Source: an uncultured Clostridia bacterium
GTDB taxonomy: Bacteria; Bacillota; Clostridia; Christensenellales; Borkfalkiaceae
Length of the DNA: 64,000 nt
Assembly: GCA_930989535.1 (NCBI GenBank)
Contig: CAKNLK010000014.1
Coordinates: forward strand, 1-64,000
Direction: 5' to 3'
The translations under genes and the position numbers were made by a program. Positions 7,403 to 14,781 of the stretch are shown piece after piece (position 1 is the first letter of the stretch; each line of letters begins with the position of its first letter). The notes beneath the pieces are model-generated. The model was not told where the DNA came from and did not search any database. It was given only the letters and a program-made list of their open reading frames with translations.

Positions 7403-9841
7403 ATGTTTACTCGACAACAGTATTCCGCCGGAATCAATTATACGATGCCGTTTTTGTGGGTGAACAACAACGATTACGAATCCGTCGGCAGAGAGATTGA
7501 AAAAATCAAAGAGAGCGGTTCGAATGCCTTTTGCGTGGAATCCCGCATATATGAGGAGTTTTGCGGCGCGGAATGGTGGAAATTGATGGATTTTATCGTC
7601 GGCAAGGCGGAAAGCCTCCGCATGAAGGTTTGGCTTTTGGACGATAAACATTTCCCGACCGGCGGGGCGAACGGCGCCGTCGAGCGCAATCCGCAGCTCC
7701 GCCCGAAGTATATCGTTTCGGACGAGGTCGACGTGCGCGGCCCGGTGCGCCGAGGGAAAGTATTGCTGCAAACGCGGCCCGATGCCCGCCTTTACTGCGC
7801 GGCTGTACTGCGGCAGACGGGCAACGAGACCTTTGAATATTATAAAGATGTGACCGATTGCGTCGTGGACGGTTCGACGCTGAAAGTCGATTTGCCGCAG
7901 GGGTATTTCCGCGTATGCGCGGTAAGCGTCTGCACGGGATACGACGAGTCGGGCGTGATGATTGATATGCTCAGCCGCGCCTCTGTCCGCCTGTTGATTG
8001 ACGAAGTGTATGAGCCGCATTACGCCCGTTACAAGGGCACCTGTTTCGAGGGATTTTTTTCGGATGAACCCCGCTTCGGCAACGGCGTGTACAACGGGGC
8101 GCTGTACCGCGGCGGAATATACGGCGGCAACGCCGGCGAAAAGGGGCTGGCGTACAATTGGGCGGAGGATATGGGCGACTGCCTCGCGCGGCGGGCTCCG
8201 GGATATGAGCGTGGACATATCGTATCCCTGTGGAACGATGTAAAAGGCGTTTCGGCGGGCGTGCGCGTCGCGTATATGGACGAAATCACCCGCCGCTACG
8301 GCGAAAATTTTTCCGGACAGCTCTCCGCTTGGTGCCGCGAGCGCGGTTTGCAATATGCTTCGCACATCATCGAGGACAGCGGCGCGCATACCCATACGCA
8401 TTACTCCGCGGGGCACTATTTCCGCAGTCAGCAGGGCGCGGACGCCGCGGGCATCGACGTCGTTCTGCATCAAATTAAGCCGTATTTGGGGAAGTACGGG
8501 CACATCTATCCGCCCGACGGCGGCTTTGCCGATCCGACCTTTTTTGATAATACGCTGGCAAAACTTGCGGTCAGCTGTGCGCATATCGATGAAAAAAAGG
8601 AGAACAGGGCGCTCTGCGAAATTTTCGGCGCGTACGGCTGGGCAGAGGACAGCTTCGAAATGCTGTGGCTCGCCAATCATATGATGGTGCGCGGCATCAA
8701 TCGTTTTATTCCGCATGCGTTTACGACCTTTTACCCCTGCACCGATTGTCCGCCGCATTTTTACAGCGCGGGGGAAAATCCGTTGTATCCTGCCTATAAA
8801 AAGGTAATCGGCTATATCAACGAGGTGTGCGCCCGCTTTGAGGGCAGCCGCGCCGAGGTAAGGGTAGCCGTGCTCTACCACGCGGAGGCGGAATGGAGCG
8901 GTAAAAAATTTATGTCCGTCGATAAAGTCGCGGGGGAATTGCTTCGCCGCCAAATCGATTTCGACATCATTCCCGAAGACAGCCTGTATTCGTCGGAGGA
9001 AGGGGGCTCGCTGCAATTGAATGGCAACCGCTATGCCGTGCTTATAGTGCCGCGGCGGGAGTATCTGCCCGAAAAATTGTCCCGTGCGCTCGAAACTGTT
9101 TCCGCCGGAACGGAAGTTTTATACGCGAAGGAGAGCCGCCTCGCATCTTTGGGGAAATATTTGCAGGGCATAGGGTTGGCTTCCGTCGATTTTATGGGGC
9201 AGTATCCCTTTATCCGCGCGCGGAAGGCGCGCAAGGGCGGCAAGGATATCTATATGCTGCACAACGAACATCCGTCTGCCGCAGTAATCCGGTGGAAGGT
9301 CGCAGGGTGTACGGCAGTAAAGCAGATCGATATTCTAAACGAAAGGGAAGAACTGCTCCCCGTACAGGGCGGCGTGTGCACTCTGCGTATGGAGGCGGGG
9401 CAGGCGCTGTTGTTCGAGCTGTCTGCCGGCGGCGAAGCAGAGGAGCCTCGCACTTATCGGAAACTGGCGCTGCGGAATGTGCGGGCGTACTGTTATGAAC
9501 GGGAAGGGGCTCCGAAGGAGGAGCTTTTGCCCGGCGATTTGAACGATTTGTTTGCTTCCCGCCCGCATTTCAGCGGGTTTGCCGAAGTGGAGGCGGATGT
9601 CGATTTGACGGGTTGCGACGCGCTGAAAGTCCGCTTTACGGGCGGATTTGTCTGCGTCGAAATCTGCGGGGAAGAGCGTATGCGCATTTTTTCGCCGGGG
9701 ATAATCCGGCTGAACGGCAAATACGGTGTCTGCCGCGTTCGGTTTACCCTGTGCAATACGCTCGCCGACCGGCTGCGAGACGGATTTTCTTTCTATTCGG
9801 TGTTGGCGCCGGTATCTCTTACAGCGGTGTGGGGCGGTTGA
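7403..9841 (+). CDS. large cytoplasmic glycoside hydrolase, GH106-like
   Basis: 812 aa, no signal peptide. The N-terminal half has the look of a TIM-barrel glycosidase: the strand/loop WLLDDKHFPTGGANG at ~73-87 and FFSDEPRFGNG at ~217-227, where the acidic pair of DEP is a candidate catalytic site. The WxLDDxxFPTG pattern is reminiscent of GH106 alpha-L-rhamnosidases and relatives, but this is recall of a motif and not an alignment. The C-terminal ~300 residues look like beta-sandwich modules (ending ~812 with a jelly-roll-like FYSVLAPVSLTAV). GGGGAAAA precedes the ATG. It has its own promoter and is followed by an AraC regulator that likely responds to the same sugar. Confidence 0.6.
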   Translation: MFTRQQYSAGINYTMPFLWVNNNDYESVGREIEKIKESGSNAFCVESRIYEEFCGAEWWKLMDFIVGKAESLRMKVWLLDDKHFPTGGANGAVERNPQLRPKYIVSDEVDVRGPVRRGKVLLQTRPDARLYCAAVLRQTGNETFEYYKDVTDCVVDGSTLKVDLPQGYFRVCAVSVCTGYDESGVMIDMLSRASVRLLIDEVYEPHYARYKGTCFEGFFSDEPRFGNGVYNGALYRGGIYGGNAGEKGLAYNWAEDMGDCLARRAPGYERGHIVSLWNDVKGVSAGVRVAYMDEITRRYGENFSGQLSAWCRERGLQYASHIIEDSGAHTHTHYSAGHYFRSQQGADAAGIDVVLHQIKPYLGKYGHIYPPDGGFADPTFFDNTLAKLAVSCAHIDEKKENRALCEIFGAYGWAEDSFEMLWLANHMMVRGINRFIPHAFTTFYPCTDCPPHFYSAGENPLYPAYKKVIGYINEVCARFEGSRAEVRVAVLYHAEAEWSGKKFMSVDKVAGELLRRQIDFDIIPEDSLYSSEEGGSLQLNGNRYAVLIVPRREYLPEKLSRALETVSAGTEVLYAKESRLASLGKYLQGIGLASVDFMGQYPFIRARKARKGGKDIYMLHNEHPSAAVIRWKVAGCTAVKQIDILNEREELLPVQGGVCTLRMEAGQALLFELSAGGEAEEPRTYRKLALRNVRAYCYEREGAPKEELLPGDLNDLFASRPHFSGFAEVEADVDLTGCDALKVRFTGGFVCVEICGEERMRIFSPGIIRLNGKYGVCRVRFTLCNTLADRLRDGFSFYSVLAPVSLTAVWGG

Positions 9842-9897
9842 CAGAATATTCAGAGGCAAATTTGCAGCAGAATGACGGGAAATCTTTAATTTAAGTA

Positions 9898-9927
9898 TTT
9901 ACATGGTATCAAAAAACGTGGTATAAT
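9898..9927 (+). promoter_or_regulatory. SigA-type promoter of the AraC regulator at 9982
   Basis: TTTACA (9898-9903), 18-nt spacer, TATAAT (9922-9927). Confidence 0.65.
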
Positions 9928-9981
9928 ATAAATAAGGTATACAATATTTGCACTGATGGCGTTGCGATAAGGAGGAGAAAA

Positions 9982-10920
9982 ATGAATGCTGTTCAAAATC
10001 TTGATTTGTTGAAGCTGTCTCCCTATATTCGCTATGCAAACAGAATATCGGGCACGGCGGCCGATTACTATGTTCCCTGGCGCATCATCTATGACTTTGA
10101 AGTAATTTTCATGGTGGAAGGGGAGTTGGAGGTTGTCTGCAAGGATAAGAAATATTTGTTGGAAGCAGGGGATTTCCATTTGATGCGGCCGTTCGTTGAA
10201 CATCGGCGGCGGATTCCCGAGGGAAAAAGCTGTACCTATTATAATCTCCACCTTGATTTCTATTACGACGCAGACAATGAAAATTTTCAGGCGGAAGAAG
10301 TTTACTGCGTTCCCTGTGAATTGAAAGTAGAAAAAGCGGAGGTGTTGGATAGGCTGGCGGATCGCACTGTTTACGGCATGAGCGATACCGATCGCCTGGA
10401 AAAGTACCGCATTGAGGATCCCGTTCCTTACCTTGAGCGCTTTGAAACGATCCGACGGGAATATAACCGACAGGGGCGCATGAGTCTGCTTCGTATGCGC
10501 GGCGTGTTTTTGGAAATTTTGTCCGACTTGCTGGAGGAAATGGAAAAGAACGGCGAAGAGCTCCAGGAAGAGGACGTAATAGTCTCCTTCATGCGTTACA
10601 GCATGGAGCATTATAACGAGGATATCAACATTGCCGCACTGGCTCGCGAGTACGGTTTTTCGCCCAATTATTTTCGGAAGGTATTCAAAACGGCTACGCA
10701 GCTCACCCCGCGGGAATATCTGCTGCACTACCGCATCGAGCAGGCAAAGCGGCTGTTGCATTTCAACCGTTACGCCGTTTCGGAGATAGCATACATGGTC
10801 GGATACAACGATATCAATTATTTTTGCAAAGTCTTTAAAAAGGAAGTCGGTTGCAGTCCAACGCAGTATGCACAGGCGGAAGCGGACAGAAAGGAGGCGC
10901 CCGAGCTGCCGGAAAATTGA
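9982..10920 (+). CDS. AraC-family transcriptional regulator (cupin sensor)
   Basis: 312 aa. The N-terminal ~130 residues form a cupin-type sensor (EVIFMVEGELEV, LEAGDFHLMRPFVEHRR, a histidine-rich loop typical of sugar sensing). The C-terminal ~100 residues carry two helix-turn-helices (INIAALAREYGFSPNYFRKVFK and AVSEIAYMVGYNDINYFCKVFKK). The start has a perfect AAGGAGGAG site. It lies directly upstream of the locus A transporter, and its N-terminus closely resembles that of the AraC protein at 35527 (both have a YFVP/YYVPWR-like segment followed by IIYDFE/IIYDYEMIF). Probably it activates locus A in response to an oligosaccharide. Confidence 0.92.
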   Translation: MNAVQNLDLLKLSPYIRYANRISGTAADYYVPWRIIYDFEVIFMVEGELEVVCKDKKYLLEAGDFHLMRPFVEHRRRIPEGKSCTYYNLHLDFYYDADNENFQAEEVYCVPCELKVEKAEVLDRLADRTVYGMSDTDRLEKYRIEDPVPYLERFETIRREYNRQGRMSLLRMRGVFLEILSDLLEEMEKNGEELQEEDVIVSFMRYSMEHYNEDINIAALAREYGFSPNYFRKVFKTATQLTPREYLLHYRIEQAKRLLHFNRYAVSEIAYMVGYNDINYFCKVFKKEVGCSPTQYAQAEADRKEAPELPEN

Positions 10921-10937
10921 GTTTTTTGCGCAATTTT

Positions 10938-10969
10938 GAATTGAATTTTGCTATTATCCAGTTCAATTC
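10938..10969. promoter_or_regulatory. inverted repeat upstream of locus A promoter, candidate operator
   Basis: GAATTGAA (10938-10945) and TTCAATTC (10962-10969) are exact inverted copies 16 nt apart. They sit immediately upstream of the -35 box at 10974, where an activator would bind. Confidence 0.4.
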
Positions 10970-10973
10970 TCCA

Positions 10974-11003
10974 TTTACATAAAGCGATTTATCGTTTTAT
11001 AAT
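10974..11003 (+). promoter_or_regulatory. SigA-type promoter of locus A
   Basis: TTTACA (10974-10979), 18-nt spacer, TATAAT (10998-11003). Transcription would start near 11010 and run into the hairpin at 11037 before reaching the binding-protein gene. Confidence 0.65.
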
Positions 11004-11036
11004 ATTGGAGAGAAGGGGATGTAGCTTTCTGTGAAG

Positions 11037-11075
11037 AAGAAACGGGAGACGCGCATACCTCTCGTTTCTTTTTTA
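11037..11075 (+). terminator. intrinsic terminator inside the locus A leader (possible attenuator)
   Basis: AAGAAACGGGAG (11037-11048) pairs over all 12 positions (one G-U) with CTCTCGTTTCTT (11059-11070), followed by a run of T residues. It lies between the 10974 promoter and the gene at 11135. A second, 8-bp hairpin (11089-11108) lies just before the ribosome site. It may simply end the AraC transcript, or act as an attenuator of the transporter operon. Confidence 0.7.
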
Positions 11076-11134
11076 ATTTTCGGAAAAATCTTTCCCTATC
11101 GGGAGAGAAAAAATAGAAAAAGGAGTTAGGAAAG

Positions 11135-12556
11135 ATGATTAAGAAGATTCTGTGTATGGTGCTTGCCGCTGTTCTGTGCGTTGGGGCAGTATCCACCGTA
11201 TTGGTTGGCTGCAACAATACAGGTGATACCGGCAACGGCGAAAAAGTTAAATTGTATGTTGCGGACAAGATTACCGACCAAACGGGTATTAACTCGTGGC
11301 TGCAACAGAGGCAAGACGCCTTTGACGAACAATTCGGCGACCGTATCGAGGTTACGCATTTGCCCGCTCCCGCCGGTTCTTCCGACGAGATTCAGGCGGT
11401 TATGCTGCAGTTTACGGATGCAGTTGATGCGCCGGCTTTGGCGCAGGTCAACTCCATCAACTCGAACAGAACGCTCTGGGCGTCGGGCATTCTCGGCGAC
11501 TGGTCCGATTATCTGACGAGTTGGGACGGCTATGCGAACTTTACCGATTTGATGAAGGAAACCTACGCGATGGGGGACAGCATCATCGGCTTCCCTATTT
11601 CGATGGAAATCCCTCTTTTGGGCTTTAATAAACAGATCCTGAAAGATAACGGGTATATGTCCGAAGACGGCGTTCCCACCGATGAGTTTTTGGAGAAGGT
11701 CAAAACATGGACGGGCTTCCGCGAAGTCGCGTTGGATTTGACGGACGCGACGACTGACCCTTCGAAGCCTGTTTCGGGTACGGGCATGCTGCTCGCCGAT
11801 TACTATCTGTTTCTGGGTAACTGGATGAAGGCGAACGGCGATAAATTGGCTACGCAGGCTGAAGACGGCACGATTAGCCTGGACTTTGCGAATGACAATG
11901 CCGTTGAAACGTATGAATTCATTCACTCCATGCGTTTCGGCCAGTATAAATCAATTTACCACAGTATGAACCTCGATCTTGCGAGCTTCATGAGCTTGAT
12001 TTGGTCTGACCAGGTCGCAAGCTTCACCTTCTATCCTACGTGGGCGTCCTGGTTCCAGAGCGTCAACTATGATATCAACAACATTTACGTAATGCCCTTC
12101 CCGAAGAATACCGGGCATGAGGCGGAATATTCGGCTGCATTCTATCCCACTTCCTATGTTCTGAACGGCAAAAAGTCGAAGGCGGAACAGGAAGCCGCGG
12201 CAGAATACGTCAAATTCATGTGCAGTGAAGAGGCCTGGCTCGACCGCATCGATTTTGCAGACAGTTATGAAATCATGCAAATCGTGTTCCCGCCTTATAA
12301 GACGATTACGATTGAAGATATGACCGATATGATGCCTGCGGATTGGAAGAGCGCGACGCTCACCGCGATGGAAGACGCAAAACCTACCGAATTGAGTGTG
12401 GACAACTACGTTACCTATCTGAACGCGAAGTCCATTTCAATTCTCGACACCGAATCGATGTCGAGGGATACGATTATTTCTCTGTTGAACGAAGCGCAGA
12501 CCACAGCCGAAAACGAGTGGCTGAACAATTACAATAAGGACATCTTGGGACAATGA
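11135..12556 (+). CDS. CUT1-type ABC transporter substrate-binding lipoprotein, locus A
   Basis: 473 aa. Lipoprotein signal peptide with lipobox LVGC at ~23-26, so it is anchored to the outer face of the membrane. The body matches family-1 extracellular solute-binding proteins for oligosaccharides (LLGFNKQILKDNGY, a central hinge, and EAAAEYVKFMCSEEAW near the C-terminus). It shares its start, VADKITDQTGINSWLQQR, with the locus B protein (VADRPSSQNGINRWYVAR), so the two are paralogues. The start has AAAGGAG upstream. Its stop overlaps the permease start (ATGA). It delivers sugar to the permeases encoded by the next two genes; substrate unknown. Confidence 0.93.
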   Translation: MIKKILCMVLAAVLCVGAVSTVLVGCNNTGDTGNGEKVKLYVADKITDQTGINSWLQQRQDAFDEQFGDRIEVTHLPAPAGSSDEIQAVMLQFTDAVDAPALAQVNSINSNRTLWASGILGDWSDYLTSWDGYANFTDLMKETYAMGDSIIGFPISMEIPLLGFNKQILKDNGYMSEDGVPTDEFLEKVKTWTGFREVALDLTDATTDPSKPVSGTGMLLADYYLFLGNWMKANGDKLATQAEDGTISLDFANDNAVETYEFIHSMRFGQYKSIYHSMNLDLASFMSLIWSDQVASFTFYPTWASWFQSVNYDINNIYVMPFPKNTGHEAEYSAAFYPTSYVLNGKKSKAEQEAAAEYVKFMCSEEAWLDRIDFADSYEIMQIVFPPYKTITIEDMTDMMPADWKSATLTAMEDAKPTELSVDNYVTYLNAKSISILDTESMSRDTIISLLNEAQTTAENEWLNNYNKDILGQ

Positions 12557-13443
12557 TTAGGCTGCAGGCAATCCGAAAAAAAGTCTTATCCCGCAAGTTT
12601 GCCGTGTGTTGCCTGTTCATAATCCCGTGCGCCGCTTTCTATGTGATTTTTCGCTATTGGCCTTTCCTGCAATCGTTGTTTTATTCTTTTTTCCATTACG
12701 ATTACATGAATCCGCCGGGGGATTGGGCAGGGTTTGATAATTATATCAACACATTCCGCAGTTCGGTGTTTTGGACTTCGCTGTGGACGACGGTAAAATT
12801 GTTTTTGCTCTCCCTCGCGTTCGGGTTTCTCGTACCGATACTGCAGGCGCTGTTTTTGGCGGAAATCAAGCGCGGAAAAGCGACCTTTCGCTATATGTAC
12901 CTGATACCGGCGGGGATACCGTCTATCGCGACGCTCGCGGTGTGGAAATATATCTGGAATCCGCAGGGCGGTTTGGCGAACGTCATCTCCTCCGCCTTGG
13001 GTTTCGGCACGCACGACTGGCTGTTTGAACCGAATACTGCCCTGTTTGCGCTGCGCTTTTCGTGTATCCTGGGCGGCGGTCTCGGCATGATGATTTACTT
13101 CGTGGCCATCAACAACATCGATTCCGAAATATACAGCGCGGCGAAGATTGACGGCGCGAACGGCTGGCAGCAGATGTTCCTCATCACGATTCCGAACATT
13201 TTGGGCACAATCGGCATTCAGTTTCTGCTCACGCTCACGAGCAGTTTGCTCACCTTCGACGACGTGTATATTTTGACGGGCGGTGCCGAAAGTTCGCAGA
13301 CGGTCGTCATGGGAATATACCGCAAGGCGTTCTCGGAGCTGAACATGGGGCAGGGTATGGCAATGTCCGTCGTCATCATGCTCATCACGCTGTCGGTCAG
13401 CATTGTGCAGATAAAACTGCAGTACCGCGACAACAAGGGGTAA
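12553..13443 (+). CDS. ABC sugar permease, MalF/UgpA type, locus A
   Basis: 296 aa with six predicted membrane segments, the standard length. N-terminal segment RKFAVCCLFIIPCAAFYVIF, then GFDNYINTF typical of MalF-like permeases. The EAA loop that docks on the ATPase is visible as EIYSAAKIDGANGWQQMFLITIPNI. It pairs with the MalG-type permease that follows 3 nt downstream. The start codon overlaps the binding-protein stop. No ATPase gene is linked; a shared MsiK-type ATPase is expected elsewhere. Confidence 0.93.
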   Translation: MIRLQAIRKKVLSRKFAVCCLFIIPCAAFYVIFRYWPFLQSLFYSFFHYDYMNPPGDWAGFDNYINTFRSSVFWTSLWTTVKLFLLSLAFGFLVPILQALFLAEIKRGKATFRYMYLIPAGIPSIATLAVWKYIWNPQGGLANVISSALGFGTHDWLFEPNTALFALRFSCILGGGLGMMIYFVAINNIDSEIYSAAKIDGANGWQQMFLITIPNILGTIGIQFLLTLTSSLLTFDDVYILTGGAESSQTVVMGIYRKAFSELNMGQGMAMSVVIMLITLSVSIVQIKLQYRDNKG

Positions 13444-13446
13444 TCC

Positions 13447-14754
13447 ATGAAAAATCACATGAAATTGGGGAAAGCAGATATGTCTCTGCGCATTGTTGCG
13501 TATGTGTTTACGATTCTGTTTTTGATAATGCTGCTGTTCCCTATTTATTGGCTGTTTACTACGTCTACAAAGGATGTAATGCAATCGTACGAAACGCCGC
13601 CGGAGATGTTCCCGACAATGCCGTACACGTACGAAGTCTATCTCGAAGTTCCCGACGGGTATACCGCCGAGGATTTCCGGGAGGACAGCGCGTATCTGGC
13701 GTGGCCGGTGGCGAATGAATGCACAAACCGCAGATTTGCGGGGTTACGAATCATGGCCGGGTATAACGGAATGATTCAATACAAATGCGAGATATCTTCG
13801 TCGGATTTTAAGCTGTATAAAAGCGAGCTTTTCCCGGGGGCGGTGAGCGTCAATATTATTCGCAACACGATGGAGAAAGTGCTGTCGGTGATGGATCGCG
13901 AAAAGATGTTCAGCCTGAACAGTTCCGGGGTATATGCCCAGCGGGGCGGCAACGAGTACAGCGATGCGGTGGAGGCGGATCTCAACCGGTTTGCGGAGGA
14001 GGCTTCCATCAAGGCGACGGTATCGTCGGTCGGCACGCAGCGGAGCTTTTCGGGAATGTTTTCCAGCTACGTCGTAGCGTGGCTTCGCTTTGAAACGAGC
14101 GGATATACATTCTTCCGCTTTGTACAGAACTCACTCATTATATCGATAGCCGGCGTACTGCTCCAATGGTTGCTCACGGGCATGTTCGCCTACGCAATGG
14201 CGAGGTTGGTCTCGGCAAAAACATCGCGCATTTTGATGGTGTTTGCGATTTTGACGATGATGATTCCGTCAATCGTTATCGTCCTGCCGCTGTACGGCAT
14301 GATAGAGCGATTGCAGTTGAAGAACAATCTAATCGCGGTCATACTGCCGGCAGTGCCGAGTGCGATGAACTTATTCCTGTTCAAGAACTTCTTTGAGGGG
14401 ATACCGAACGACCTCAATGAAGCGGCGCGTGTAGACGGTGCGAGTGAGCTGCGCATCTTTTTCCAGCTATACGTGCCGCTGTCCGTGCCGATATTCAGTG
14501 TCGTCGCGATGCTCACGTTTACAGGCGCATGGAACGAATTTTTCTGGCCAAGTTTGGTCTTGAATCAGGAGCCATATATGACCCTGCCGGTTATCATAAA
14601 CGCATTGATGAACGCGCCGGGGTCGAGCGGACTGCGGGATTATCCGCTGTCGATGGCGATGTCCGTTATTGCGGCTGTGCCAATATTTATCGTATTCCTA
14701 TTTTTCCAAAAATACCTCACGGAAGGCATGGTGTTTACGGGGCTGAAAGGGTAA
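13447..14754 (+). CDS. ABC sugar permease, MalG type, with a large extracytoplasmic insertion, locus A
   Basis: 435 aa, about 150 longer than usual MalG/UgpE permeases. The first membrane segment (~17-40) and PPEMFPTMP are followed not by the usual ~40-residue loop but by ~185 residues of soluble sequence before the second segment at ~224 (FVQNSLIISIAG). The remaining five segments and the EAA loop (DLNEAARVDGASELRIFFQLYVPL) are normal. The locus B MalG has an insertion of similar size at the same point and shares short motifs with it (YTAEDF/YTEEDF, LFPG), so this is not an assembly error. The insertion lies outside the membrane and could touch the binding protein or the cell wall. AAGGGG precedes the ATG. 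Confidence 0.92.
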   Translation: MKNHMKLGKADMSLRIVAYVFTILFLIMLLFPIYWLFTTSTKDVMQSYETPPEMFPTMPYTYEVYLEVPDGYTAEDFREDSAYLAWPVANECTNRRFAGLRIMAGYNGMIQYKCEISSSDFKLYKSELFPGAVSVNIIRNTMEKVLSVMDREKMFSLNSSGVYAQRGGNEYSDAVEADLNRFAEEASIKATVSSVGTQRSFSGMFSSYVVAWLRFETSGYTFFRFVQNSLIISIAGVLLQWLLTGMFAYAMARLVSAKTSRILMVFAILTMMIPSIVIVLPLYGMIERLQLKNNLIAVILPAVPSAMNLFLFKNFFEGIPNDLNEAARVDGASELRIFFQLYVPLSVPIFSVVAMLTFTGAWNEFFWPSLVLNQEPYMTLPVIINALMNAPGSSGLRDYPLSMAMSVIAAVPIFIVFLFFQKYLTEGMVFTGLKG

Positions 14755-14781
14755 AATAATTTAAATTCAGGGGGTTTTACA

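Noticed and set aside
13560..14120. permease insertion as a frameshift or assembly artefact
   Set aside because: The frame stays open, membrane segments resume in frame, and the locus B permease has an insertion at the same place.
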